Of a stretch of DNA of 64,000 nt, positions 8,164-16,253 are shown piece by piece (position 1 is the stretch's first letter; the number at the start of each line of letters is the position of its first letter). The DNA lies in the NCBI RefSeq assembly GCF_008122265.1, contig NZ_CP043042.1, positions 1,240,001 to 1,304,000 of the forward strand, in the 5' to 3' direction. The position numbers were made by a program, and so were the translations under genes. The notes below the pieces were generated by a model. The model was not told where the DNA came from. It searched no databases and saw only the letters and a list, made by a program, of their open reading frames with translations. The stretch comes from Marinobacter fonticola. GTDB taxonomy: Bacteria > Pseudomonadota > Gammaproteobacteria > Pseudomonadales > Oleiphilaceae.

Positions 8164-8739
8164 TTACTCTGCCGGTACCAGAACGAGCTTGCCCGGTGCG
8201 ACTTTTACCCCCACCGGCGTCATGCCAAGCAGTCGCTGGCCGAGGCTCTTGTCGTCCAGCCGGTATACCGGCACGGTCTCCAGCCATTGGGCCACTACCC
8301 GCATCGTGCTATCGGTGAGCGGCTTCAGATCGCCCTTGAATAGAGACGATTCGACACGGCTGTCCAGCAACTTCAGCCGCCGGATAAAGACAGCTTTCTG
8401 TTCACGGTCGTAGACTGGCGCGCCTTCTACCTTGAGCGCCAAGTTGATGGGGATTCGTGTCAAAAAAGCGTTAACGGAGATTTGGCCCTCGATATCCAGT
8501 ACGGCGACTTCACGGCCGTCCGGTCCAAGGGTGATATCCGTCTGGCCCAGTGATACGCTCAGGGGCGACCCGGCCTGGAGCTGTTGCCGATCGAAATCCG
8601 CCACGGCATTTTGCAGGTAGCCCTCCAATGTGCTCTCACTGATGGAATAGGGCGAAAGAGACGCGCAGCCCGTTAGCGCCAGGAACATTGCTAATGTGCC
8701 CAGCAAACGGGCGGGGCGAAGCAGCAAGGACTGCAGCAT
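8164..8739 (-). CDS. DUF1439 (YceB-like) lipoprotein
   Basis: Small lipoprotein of about 191 residues. The N-terminus has a positively charged start, a hydrophobic core and a lipobox LTGC, so it is expected to be lipid-anchored in the envelope. The remainder resembles the YceB/DUF1439 family: a beta-rich domain with predicted lipid-binding character but no known reaction. ATG at 8739 is preferred over the in-frame GTG at 8748 because GGAG lies eight bases upstream of the ATG. It is first in a two-gene unit with the TauE-like transporter. Confidence 0.72.
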   Translation of the reverse strand: MLQSLLLRPARLLGTLAMFLALTGCASLSPYSISESTLEGYLQNAVADFDRQQLQAGSPLSVSLGQTDITLGPDGREVAVLDIEGQISVNAFLTRIPINLALKVEGAPVYDREQKAVFIRRLKLLDSRVESSLFKGDLKPLTDSTMRVVAQWLETVPVYRLDDKSLGQRLLGMTPVGVKVAPGKLVLVPAE

Positions 8740-8936
8740 GACGGACACTCCATATTGGCATCGGGATTAGCCCGGTATACATCGTTCGGGCGTATAACTG
8801 AAGCAGTGCGGTGTCCTGGAAAGCACGCGACGAACTCGTGTTGCAGGACCCTGACAGCGCTTCGGCAGGATAGCATTGCCCCTATGGTACGGAGCGGGGC
8901 AGGCGACACCAAGTTACAGTTGATCAAGGGCAAGAC

Positions 8937-9539
8937 ATGGGGTTAGTTGCGTTGAAACGGCTTGAGCCTTTTACGGCTGTTGCGTTCGATCTGGACGGCA
9001 CGCTGGTGGATTCCGGACTGGATTTCGCTGCCATTCGTGAGACGCTGGGGTTCCCGCATGGCGTTGGCTTGTTGGAGCATATCGCGACCCTGGACGATGC
9101 CGCCGAAGTTGCCCGTGCCCATGCCGTCATTCACCGCTTCGAAATGGCCGGTGCCGAGCGCGCAACCTGGATGCCCGGTGCGCAAGCACTGCTCGCGCAT
9201 TTACGGGACTTGGGCGTGCCGGTGGCGATACTCACACGCAACAGCCGCGAGGCCGTAGCGGCGACGGATGCGTCGATCACGCTTGGCGTCGATCTGATCC
9301 TGACGCGGGACGATGCGCCCCCCAAACCGGATCCTGCGGGTCTGGCCCTGATTGCGGCGCATTTGGGCGCGCCGCCGGAGCGCATGACCTACATCGGCGA
9401 TTTCGTCGACGACCTTACCGCAGCACGCCGTGCCGGGATGTCGGCCGGCCTCTACCGCAATCACCGCAACAACCACTTCGCCGAGCAAGCCGACTATGTG
9501 ATCGGACATTTCGACGAGCTGCGCGAGCTTTGGCGCTAG
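8937..9539 (+). CDS. HAD-superfamily phosphatase, phosphoglycolate phosphatase-like
   Basis: Cytoplasmic phosphohydrolase of 200 residues. Motif I is FDLDGTLVDS (nucleophile D18, acid/base D20), motif II is the T in ILTRNS near residue 100, motif III is the lysine in PPKPDP near 130, and motif IV is GDFVDD near 154, so all catalytic elements are present. A helical cap lies between motifs I and II. The substrate is unknown; phosphoglycolate and related small phosphates are typical for this subgroup. It stands alone between divergent and convergent neighbours, with AAGGGC just before the ATG. Confidence 0.8.
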   Translation: MGLVALKRLEPFTAVAFDLDGTLVDSGLDFAAIRETLGFPHGVGLLEHIATLDDAAEVARAHAVIHRFEMAGAERATWMPGAQALLAHLRDLGVPVAILTRNSREAVAATDASITLGVDLILTRDDAPPKPDPAGLALIAAHLGAPPERMTYIGDFVDDLTAARRAGMSAGLYRNHRNNHFAEQADYVIGHFDELRELWR

Positions 9540-9579
9540 CGCGCAAGTGTACCCTGCACCCGTGCACCGTACCGGGTGA

Positions 9580-9765
9580 TCATTCGTTCTCGGGCTCGGC
9601 GCTGACGCTCAAGTCGCCGTTTTCCTCGAACTGCACATGAATCATGATGGGCTGACAGCACACCTGGCAGTCCTCGACATAGTCTTGTTGCCGTACTGAG
9701 GGATCGACGCTGATGTCCAGTGACTCCCAGCAATAGGGGCATTGAATTTGGGCAGGTTCAAGCAT
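9580..9765 (-). CDS. CPXCG-motif cysteine-rich small protein
   Basis: A 61-residue protein with two cysteine pairs, CPYC near residue 9 and CQVC near residue 33, forming a probable zinc ribbon. It matches the small gammaproteobacterial family named for its CPxCG motif, although here the motif reads CPYCWE. The C-terminal half is acidic. Function is unknown. A longer frame in another phase overlaps it and is a shadow. Confidence 0.75.
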   Translation of the reverse strand: MLEPAQIQCPYCWESLDISVDPSVRQQDYVEDCQVCCQPIMIHVQFEENGDLSVSAEPENE

Positions 9766-9842
9766 GTTTTGCCTGGTTAAAACGCCTGAACCGGGAAGGA
9801 ACAGGCGTTTGTCGTTATTATCTCGTCTTCTACGTGGCCAAA

Positions 9843-11072
9843 CTAAAAGGGTTGCTTAGCCATCCACGGGATGATCCGATCGAAGGCTTCCTCGATGGTT
9901 TCCACCGTGGCCGAGAAACTAAAGCGCAGAGCGTTCTCCGTGTGCTCACCGAAAGCATCGCCGGGAACGACGCACACGCCGGTTTCTTTCAGCATACGCA
10001 ATGCCAGGTCGGAGCCATCGACATGTTTAGGCAGGTTGGGGAAGATAAAAAACGCCCCGCCGGGCTGGTAGCCCGTCAAAAACGGCGTTTGCGCCACCAG
10101 GTCGACGATGCGGTCGCGTCGCTCGCGGTAGATCGACACCATGTCGCGAATGCATTGCTGATCCCCGGTCAGAGCGGCTACCCCGGCAAACTGGGATGGC
10201 GTATTTGCCACCGACGTCGTGAACATATGATAGCGCCGCAAGGACTTGATGGTGGCCTGGCTGGATATGACCCAACCCACGCGTAGCCCCGCCATGCTGA
10301 ACGTCTTGGAGAAGCTGCTGATACACATGATGTTGTCCAGGTCGACGCTACAGCGCAGGACGCTGGCATATTCCTGGTCGTCGAGAATCAGGTGATCGTA
10401 GACCTCGTCACTGAAGATCTGAATGCCACGGTAAGCACACTCTTCGACGATTGTTTCGATGGTACTGCGCGGGTACACGGCGCCGGTGGGGTTGTTGGGC
10501 GAATTGAGCACCACCGCAAACGTGCGCTGGCCCATAGCCGCGATCACCTCGTCCGGATCGAGCTGGTGATTGTTTTCGATACGCGTGGGGATGAACTTCA
10601 CCTCCCCGCCATTCATCCTGATCAACGGCGCGTAGAGCAGGAAGGACGGATCGGTGACGATAAACTGCCGGCCCGGTGCGGAAGTCGCGGAGAGCGCCAG
10701 ATACATGGCCTCCGTGGCGCCCGAGGTGATCAGGATGTTGTCTTTGGTCAGCTTGCGATCATAGCGCTTACCGTAATAGTCCCTCAGTGCGACCAAGAGC
10801 TCAGGCAGCCCGGCATCCATGGTATAGCCGGTTTGTCCGGCTTTGAGCGCATCGATGTAGGCATCGATCACGTGAGGGGGGGTTGGTAGATCCGGCTGTC
10901 CGATGGACAGGTGGATCACATCCTTCATCGTGGCCGCCATGTTCACCATACGCCGGATACCCGGCACCGGAATCGCCTGCATCGATGGATGCCAGCGAGC
11001 CTTGGTCTTGCGGTACTTGATCTTGCGCGGAGCGATATCGGTGGACTGATTGGGCTTTGCACCGTCGGCCAT
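9843..11072 (-). CDS. PLP-dependent class I/II aminotransferase
   Basis: Fold type I aminotransferase of 409 residues, similar to aspartate/aromatic-type enzymes. The PLP lysine sits in SFSKTFSMAG near residue 250; NSPNNPTG near 185 and the aspartate of DEVYDHL near 217 contact the cofactor; the C-terminal arginine that binds the substrate carboxylate is in LRFSFSA near 385. The amino donor and acceptor cannot be deduced. The ATG at 11072 is chosen because AGGAG lies seven bases upstream; an earlier ATG at 11078 abuts the ribosome site. It faces away from the D-2-hydroxyacid dehydrogenase across a repeat-bearing region. Confidence 0.85.
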   Translation of the reverse strand: MADGAKPNQSTDIAPRKIKYRKTKARWHPSMQAIPVPGIRRMVNMAATMKDVIHLSIGQPDLPTPPHVIDAYIDALKAGQTGYTMDAGLPELLVALRDYYGKRYDRKLTKDNILITSGATEAMYLALSATSAPGRQFIVTDPSFLLYAPLIRMNGGEVKFIPTRIENNHQLDPDEVIAAMGQRTFAVVLNSPNNPTGAVYPRSTIETIVEECAYRGIQIFSDEVYDHLILDDQEYASVLRCSVDLDNIMCISSFSKTFSMAGLRVGWVISSQATIKSLRRYHMFTTSVANTPSQFAGVAALTGDQQCIRDMVSIYRERRDRIVDLVAQTPFLTGYQPGGAFFIFPNLPKHVDGSDLALRMLKETGVCVVPGDAFGEHTENALRFSFSATVETIEEAFDRIIPWMAKQPF

Positions 11073-11516
11073 AAGCATCTCCTGACAAAGCGCGGGAAGA
11101 TGGGAAGACGTTGCCGCAATCGCTGTGCGATTGGATCGGCAGCGGACGCCTCGGGGAGCCTCTGATTAAGTCCTGATGGCCAGTTAAGTTCTGATAGCCA
11201 GGAGGTATCCAAGACTTAAACGTTGTCCTGAACCTAAAAAAGGTATCCAGGACTTAATCAGAGGCTCCTTGGGTGATGCAGACTTGGAAACTGCGTTCAC
11301 TCTGGCAGATTAGTTTTTAAACGCAGGCGGGGCAAGCCTGCCATGTCCGTAATCTTGCGTAATTCGACCATTGTCGATACGGCTCAGGTTGACCGCGGCG
11401 GGACGGGCTTACACACTCAGACGACGGGATGGTTGAGCTGCCGACTGGAAAGGTCTGTGCGGCAGGTTGATCCGTCGCCAGGGAAAAGCATCCATCACTG
11501 ACCTGTGAGGCCCCAC
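11073..11516. other. Divergent intergenic region with an inverted repeat
   Basis: This 444-base region separates the aminotransferase and D-2-hydroxyacid dehydrogenase genes. Its centre is the inverted-repeat element at 11155-11268. Both promoters should lie here, but no clear -35/-10 pairs are visible and no gene is supported. Confidence 0.4.
11155..11268. repeat. Inverted-repeat element (copy B, short form)
   Basis: Perfect 21-bp terminal inverted repeats (11155-11175 and 11248-11268) begin GGAGCCTCTGATTAAGTCCTG. The first eleven bases match the ends of the element at 35234-35513, and the next ten differ at only two. Inside lie two imperfect direct repeats: AAGTYCTGATRGCCAG at 11168-11183 and 11186-11201, and GGTATCCARGACTTAA at 11204-11219 and 11242-11257. 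The hairpin modules of copies A and C are absent, so this may be an internally deleted relative. Confidence 0.8.
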
Positions 11517-12500
11517 ATGACCCGTGACCCAGATAAGCCGATCGTGACTGTTCTCACCGCGCCGGACGAACCGGAACCCCCCGGTATCGATGCAGTGCGC
11601 GACATGGCCGAGGTGCGTTTTGCGTCCGACGAAAGCTCGCTGCGGCAAACCCTGCCCGGCACCCAGGTCATGATGGTAACGGACTTTCGTACCGAAGCCC
11701 TTGAAGCGGCCTGGCCTAGCGCCGACCGGCTGGAATGGATCCACGCGACCAGCGCCGGGGTGGATGCTCTGATGTTTCCCGCTCTTACCGACGGACCGGT
11801 GACCGTTACCAATGCCCAGGGCATTTTCGACCGCACCATTGCCGAATACGTGCTTTGCACCATTTTGATGTTCAGCAAGGATTTTCCCAATTCCATCCGC
11901 CTGCAGCAGGCGCGTCAGTGGAAGCACCGCGACACGGAACGCGCCCAGGGCAAACGGGTACTGGTCGTGGGAGCGGGCTCGATCGGCCGGCAGATTTCGC
12001 GGCTGGTACAGTCGATTGGCATGAAGTCCCACGGCATCGCGCGGCGAGCGCGTGATAACGATCCGGATTTCGAGGCCGTCCACAGCAATGATTCCCTCAA
12101 AGAACAATTGGGGCTGGCGGACTTTGTGGTTGTCGCCGCACCGTTGACGCCGCAAACCGAAGGGCTGTTCGACCGAGACATGTTCCGGGCCATGAAGAAA
12201 GAAGCCCGCTTCATCAATATCGGCCGGGGTCCCATCGTCCAGACCAACGATTTGGTGGACGCCCTGAAGGCAGGTGACATTGCCGGCGCCGGCCTGGATG
12301 TCTTCGAGGAAGAGCCGCTGCCGGAGGAGCATCCTCTGTGGAGCATGGACAATGTGCTGGTCACCGCTCACATGGCGGGCGATTTCATTGGCTGGCGCGG
12401 TGCGCTTACCGAGCAGTTCGTGGACAACTTCGGGCGCTGGAAGGCCGGTGAAAGCTTGTTCAACAAGGTGGATAAAAAACTGGGGTACGCCGCGAAATAG
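11517..12500 (+). CDS. D-2-hydroxyacid dehydrogenase
   Basis: NAD(P)-dependent reductase of 2-oxo acids (glyoxylate/hydroxypyruvate-like family), 327 residues. The Rossmann motif is GAGSIGRQ near residue 150. The catalytic arginine lies in INIGRG near 230, the glutamate in VFEEEP near 260, and the histidine in TAHMAG near 285. The ATG at 11517 follows TGAGG by six bases; an in-frame GTG at 11505 has no ribosome site. The substrate is not clear. The glycerate kinase 20 kb away could use a product of hydroxypyruvate reduction, but nothing links the genes directly. The gene ends inside a terminator hairpin. Confidence 0.85.
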   Translation: MTRDPDKPIVTVLTAPDEPEPPGIDAVRDMAEVRFASDESSLRQTLPGTQVMMVTDFRTEALEAAWPSADRLEWIHATSAGVDALMFPALTDGPVTVTNAQGIFDRTIAEYVLCTILMFSKDFPNSIRLQQARQWKHRDTERAQGKRVLVVGAGSIGRQISRLVQSIGMKSHGIARRARDNDPDFEAVHSNDSLKEQLGLADFVVVAAPLTPQTEGLFDRDMFRAMKKEARFINIGRGPIVQTNDLVDALKAGDIAGAGLDVFEEEPLPEEHPLWSMDNVLVTAHMAGDFIGWRGALTEQFVDNFGRWKAGESLFNKVDKKLGYAAK

Positions 12501-12519
12501 CGCGGCGTACCCGTTCTTT
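12483..12519 (+). terminator. Terminator overlapping the gene end
   Basis: A perfect 12-bp stem (GGGTACGCCGCG / CGCGGCGTACCC) with a six-base loop, followed by GTTCTTT. The left arm encodes the last residues of the dehydrogenase and the TAG stop lies in the loop. Confidence 0.85.
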
Positions 12520-12620
12520 ACCCTTTACCCATCTTATTGCTTATTGGTCGTTGACCATTGAGCACGATTCATTAATCACTACGCTGTTCAGGATTTATCG
12601 ATCCGTACGCAACGTATTGA

Positions 12621-13775
12621 TCACTTCATCCGCAGGCGCACCGCCTGACCGATTTCCGCGCCCTTGCGGCGTTCGCCGCCATGGGCCGCGAGATCGGCGG
12701 CGACCGCGTTATATAGGATATCGGCAGCCTGCTGTAGCATCTCGTCCCCATCGTCGGCCAGCCACTGCAACATGCGGGCGGTGGTGAACAGCATCGCCGT
12801 GGGGTCGGCCAGCCCCTGACCGGCGATATCCGGCGCGCTGCCGTGGGTTGGTTCGAACATCGACGGCATCGAGCGGTCGTCGGGATTCAGGTTGCAGGAT
12901 GGGGCCACGCCCATTCCGCCGGACAGGACGGCTGCCAGGTCGGTCAGAATGTCCCCCTGCAAGTTGCTCGCGACGACCACGTCGAAATTCCACGGGCACT
13001 GCACGAACTTCATGCAGGCGGCATCCACCAGTTCGTGATGGGTCGCCACGTCGGGGTACTCTGCCGCGATAGCGGCAAAGGCTTCAGTATACATATCGCC
13101 CCAATAACGCAGCGCGTTGCGTTTGGTCACCAAACATACCTGACTTTCGCAGGTGCGGCCGTCCAGGGTGGTGAACTGGCGTGGCTTGCCGTCGTGGGAC
13201 CGGGTGGTGGCCCGTGCGCGAGCCTGTTCGAAGCCATAGCGGATGATGCGATCCGTGGCGCGACGGGTAAAAACTTCCATCTGGGTGGCCACTTCGTCCG
13301 GGCTGCCCGGCCGCAACCGTCCGCCTTGGGCCACGTATTCGCCTTCGCTATTTTCGCGGATCACCAGCATGTCGATCGCTTTCGCACGGTCGTCGGCCAG
13401 GAACTGACGAGCGCCTGGGAGCAAACGCGCCGGGCGCTCGCACACCCATTGATCGAAGCCTTTGCGCATTTGCAGCAATGGCGCGAGGGAAACGCTGTCC
13501 GGCAGGAGGTGACGCGTCGGATCGCTGAGCGGACCGGGATCGCCCAGAGCGCCGAGCAGGATGGCATCGAAACTCCGCAGTTGGTCCAGTGCATTGACCG
13601 GCATCACTTCGCCGTGCTTTTCATGCCAGCGGTGAGAGGGCCAGTCAAAGGTTTCCCATTCCAGGTTTAACAGAAGTTGATCGCGAAGGTGCTGCAGGCA
13701 GGCAATCGCCTGATCGATGACTTCGGGGCCGATACCATCACCGGGGGTGATGGCGATCCGCTTCGTGGTGCTCAT
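12621..13775 (-). CDS. Isocitrate/isopropylmalate-family decarboxylating dehydrogenase, tartrate/malate type
   Basis: Beta-decarboxylating hydroxyacid dehydrogenase of 384 residues. The TPGDGIGPEV start, the RENSEGEY substrate loop near residue 140, the catalytic lysine/tyrosine region, and the metal-binding aspartates near 250-280 (NLQGDILTDLAA) are family hallmarks; FEPTHGSAPDIAG near 310 binds NAD. The NSEGEY loop is closer to tartrate dehydrogenase/decarboxylase and D-malate dehydrogenase than to LeuB or Icd, so D-malate or tartrate is the likely substrate. An AGGAG ribosome site precedes the ATG. It is convergent with the D-2-hydroxyacid dehydrogenase and shows no operon partners. Confidence 0.8.
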   Translation of the reverse strand: MSTTKRIAITPGDGIGPEVIDQAIACLQHLRDQLLLNLEWETFDWPSHRWHEKHGEVMPVNALDQLRSFDAILLGALGDPGPLSDPTRHLLPDSVSLAPLLQMRKGFDQWVCERPARLLPGARQFLADDRAKAIDMLVIRENSEGEYVAQGGRLRPGSPDEVATQMEVFTRRATDRIIRYGFEQARARATTRSHDGKPRQFTTLDGRTCESQVCLVTKRNALRYWGDMYTEAFAAIAAEYPDVATHHELVDAACMKFVQCPWNFDVVVASNLQGDILTDLAAVLSGGMGVAPSCNLNPDDRSMPSMFEPTHGSAPDIAGQGLADPTAMLFTTARMLQWLADDGDEMLQQAADILYNAVAADLAAHGGERRKGAEIGQAVRLRMK

Positions 13776-13992
13776 GGGTAGAACTCCTGTGTCTGCAACA
13801 ATGAACCCGAGTGATTCCCGGCTCTGGCTGTCCTTCAGTGTAAACCTGTGTCAAACCTGTGCCAGTCTTGTCGCGACTATTGTCGAAGATGCTAAAGTTT
13901 AGGAAGGCCTGGTCTTAGCCCATTTTCGCGGTCTGGTAGTCTGGAGCCACTGTCATTACGGTTAGTTGGCACTAATGCTAAATGGAGGTTTT

Positions 13993-14763
13993 GTGAATCA
14001 GCCTGCGATCCTTTTCGATGAGACTCATTGCGAGCAGTGCGCCTGCGGCAAGGGATTGGAGTTTGGGATCTCCTTCGCCTTTCAGCCCATTGTCGATGTC
14101 GAAACTCGTTCTGTGCTGGCCTACGAAGCTTTGGTTCGCGGTACCGAAGGACAAGGGGCGGGCGAAGTTCTAGCGCGGGTCAATAAGCATAACCGTTATG
14201 CCTTCGATCAGATTTGCCGGGTTAAAGCGGTCAAGCTGGCGGCAAAGCTGAAAATGCCGACGGCGCTGAGCATCAACTTCATGCCCAATGCGGTTTATCA
14301 GGCGGAGTACTGTATCCGCACCACGCTCGCTGCGGCGAAGAAATACAACTTCGATACCCGTCGGATCATCTTCGAGGTGATTGAGGCCGAGGCGCTCACG
14401 TCTACCGAGCACCTTGCGTCTATTATAGCGAAATACGGAGAAATGGGATTTCAAACGGCCCTGGACGATTTTGGTACGGGCTATGCCCGCTATGACTTGC
14501 TGGTGGCCTGTCCACCGGACCTACTGAAGCTGGACATGGGGTTGGTGCGCAACGTGGACCGCGAACCCAATAAACAAGCCGTCATTTCCGGTATCATCAC
14601 GATGATGCAGAAGCTGGGTGGCCGGATTGTCGCCGAAGGTGTGGAAACCGAGGCCGAGTATGCCTGGCTGAGGCGCCAGGGGATTACTCTGTTCCAGGGT
14701 TATCTGTTTGCCCGGCCCGGGTTCGAACACCTGCCGGAGCCCTGGTATCCGCCTGCACCCTAA
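13993..14763 (+). CDS. EAL-domain cyclic-di-GMP phosphodiesterase
   Basis: Stand-alone EAL domain of about 256 residues that should cleave c-di-GMP to pGpG. Catalytic and metal residues appear intact: E45 of YEALVRG, the N of SINFMPN, the E of IFEVIE, DDFGTG, the K of LLKLDMG, and VAEGVE. A short cysteine-rich leader (CEQCACGKG, residues 13-21) precedes the domain and could bind metal or sense redox state. GTG at 13993 is preferred because TGGAGG lies four bases upstream; ATG at 13975 and TTG at 13966 are alternatives. There is no receiver, PAS or membrane segment. The small membrane protein gene follows 26 bases later. Confidence 0.85.
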   Translation: MNQPAILFDETHCEQCACGKGLEFGISFAFQPIVDVETRSVLAYEALVRGTEGQGAGEVLARVNKHNRYAFDQICRVKAVKLAAKLKMPTALSINFMPNAVYQAEYCIRTTLAAAKKYNFDTRRIIFEVIEAEALTSTEHLASIIAKYGEMGFQTALDDFGTGYARYDLLVACPPDLLKLDMGLVRNVDREPNKQAVISGIITMMQKLGGRIVAEGVETEAEYAWLRRQGITLFQGYLFARPGFEHLPEPWYPPAP

Positions 14764-14789
14764 TTGTCTCCAAGGAACCTCCTCAATTT

Positions 14790-15146
14790 ATGATTCATCG
14801 CGCCGTTGTCGTTCTTTTCGCCATTCTGCTGGTTGCCGCGCTCTATGGTTTGATCTGGCTGTTCTCGCGGCATTTCCTGCGTAAGCATGGTGTCGAGGCT
14901 GCGCTGGCTGACCGCAGTACGGTACTAGCAACCTGGACCTTCGCCGGCGTAGCGGTAGGGCTGGTCTTCGTGGTTTTCGGTGCCTTCGTGTTGGGGCCCT
15001 GGGCTTTCTATCGGACGGCTCGGGCCCATGACGTTGCCGTGTCGGATGGAGCCGCCGTGGGCTGGGGCTTCGTAATCGTCGCGGTTAGTTTGGCTTTAGC
15101 TGCCGGGGGGTTGGCGGCTTTATTGTCCGTCGTTGGGGCGCTCTAA
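14790..15146 (+). CDS. Small membrane protein of unknown function
   Basis: A 118-residue protein with three predicted membrane helices (about residues 5-25, 48-72 and 90-115). It begins with MIHRAVVVLFAI, which could be a signal anchor. No domain is recognised. AAGGAACC lies upstream of the ATG. It follows the EAL gene closely on the same strand and is probably co-transcribed, but no functional link can be read. Confidence 0.7.
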   Translation: MIHRAVVVLFAILLVAALYGLIWLFSRHFLRKHGVEAALADRSTVLATWTFAGVAVGLVFVVFGAFVLGPWAFYRTARAHDVAVSDGAAVGWGFVIVAVSLALAAGGLAALLSVVGAL

Positions 15147-15197
15147 GAACGGTCTGTTTTTTGCGCTGCGCGGGAAGCGGTGGCGCCCATTGGCGGG

Positions 15198-16097
15198 TCA
15201 GATAGCCGCCACCTGATGCAATTGCTTCCTGAACCACACCAGAGCCGGTTCCTTCTCATAAGCCTTGTGCCAATACAGATGGACGTTGAGCGGTGGCATA
15301 TCGGTCGGTAATGGCAGCACCTGAATTTTTGACTGCTGTTCGATCATGCGTGCGTAGGTTTCCGGCATGGTGACCAGCAAGTCTGATGTTTCGGCCACCC
15401 GGCAGGCGGCGTAGTAATGCTGGCAGCGTAAGGCGATCCGGCGATGCACGCCGAGTCGAGACAGTTCGAAATCCTCGATTCCCGGTCCCTCTGTTCGCGA
15501 CGACACCAGCACGTGGCGGGCCTGCAAATAGGTGTCCAGAGAGAGTCCGTCCTCCAGTCCGGCGTAATGCTCACCCGCGATAACCACCAGCCGATCCTTG
15601 CGCAGCAGTTCGTGCGCAGTCTGATTGCTCACAGGCAACAGCACGTCGACCGCAAAATCCAGCTTGCCGGCTGCTAGTTGCGTTTCCATATCTCGCCGGG
15701 CAATGCGTTGGCTGACGACTTCGACTTCGGGATAGGCCACAAGATTGACCATCAGTTGGGGCAGGAAGGTCGATTCCAGGATATCCCGCAGGCCCAGGGC
15801 AAAGGTTTTGTGTTGATGGGCAGGATCGAACGCATGGAACTGGTTGACTGCGCTCTGGATTTGGGTCAGCCCCGGACGCATGGTCTCGGCGAAACGCCGG
15901 GCCAGGGGCGTGGCCACCATCTGGTTGCCCTGGCGGGTAAATAGCGGGTCGTTGAAATGATCGCGCAGCCGCGACAGCGAATGGCTGACCGCCGGCTGGG
16001 TGAGGTGGAGCGCCTGGGCGGCGCGAGTCAGGCTGCCTTCCCGATAGATGGTATCGAACACATGCAGCAGGTTGAGGTCCAGGCGATTCGTGGCCAT
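15198..16097 (-). CDS. LysR-family transcriptional regulator
   Basis: A 299-residue regulator with the LysR N-terminal winged helix (residues 5-65: LLHVFDTIYREGSLTRAAQ, then LTQPAVSHSLSRLR) and a periplasmic-binding-protein-like effector domain from about residue 90. It is transcribed away from the acyl-CoA dehydrogenase operon, with 156 bases between the two starts and a TATAA-N7-TTATA palindrome in that gap, the standard layout for a LysR regulator controlling its divergent neighbour. The inducer is likely a substrate or CoA ester of that operon; this is inference. Confidence 0.88.
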   Translation of the reverse strand: MATNRLDLNLLHVFDTIYREGSLTRAAQALHLTQPAVSHSLSRLRDHFNDPLFTRQGNQMVATPLARRFAETMRPGLTQIQSAVNQFHAFDPAHQHKTFALGLRDILESTFLPQLMVNLVAYPEVEVVSQRIARRDMETQLAAGKLDFAVDVLLPVSNQTAHELLRKDRLVVIAGEHYAGLEDGLSLDTYLQARHVLVSSRTEGPGIEDFELSRLGVHRRIALRCQHYYAACRVAETSDLLVTMPETYARMIEQQSKIQVLPLPTDMPPLNVHLYWHKAYEKEPALVWFRKQLHQVAAI

Positions 16098-16122
16098 AGG
16101 TCGTCACTCGGCAATAAATGTG

Positions 16123-16139
16123 TATAAGCCTAGTTTATA
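16123..16139. promoter_or_regulatory. Candidate LysR-type binding box
   Basis: TATAAGCCTAGTTTATA has perfect TATAA/TTATA arms and contains the T-N11-A core of LysR sites. It lies 26 bases from the regulator start and 115 bases from the acyl-CoA dehydrogenase start. Confidence 0.5.
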
Positions 16140-16253
16140 GGAAATGATAAGAATAATTCAGTCGCTTGATGCGGAGTCGAAAAAGTAGACTGCGGCTACG
16201 CTGAAACCGATACCCCGGCGATCATTGCCCAATCCGCACCTGGAGTGACTGCT

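Noticed and set aside
11409..12371. A 320-codon frame antisense to the D-2-hydroxyacid dehydrogenase
   Set aside because: Shadow of a clearly recognised gene.
12843..13670. A 275-codon frame antisense to the tartrate-type dehydrogenase
   Set aside because: Shadow; no start signal and no family resemblance.
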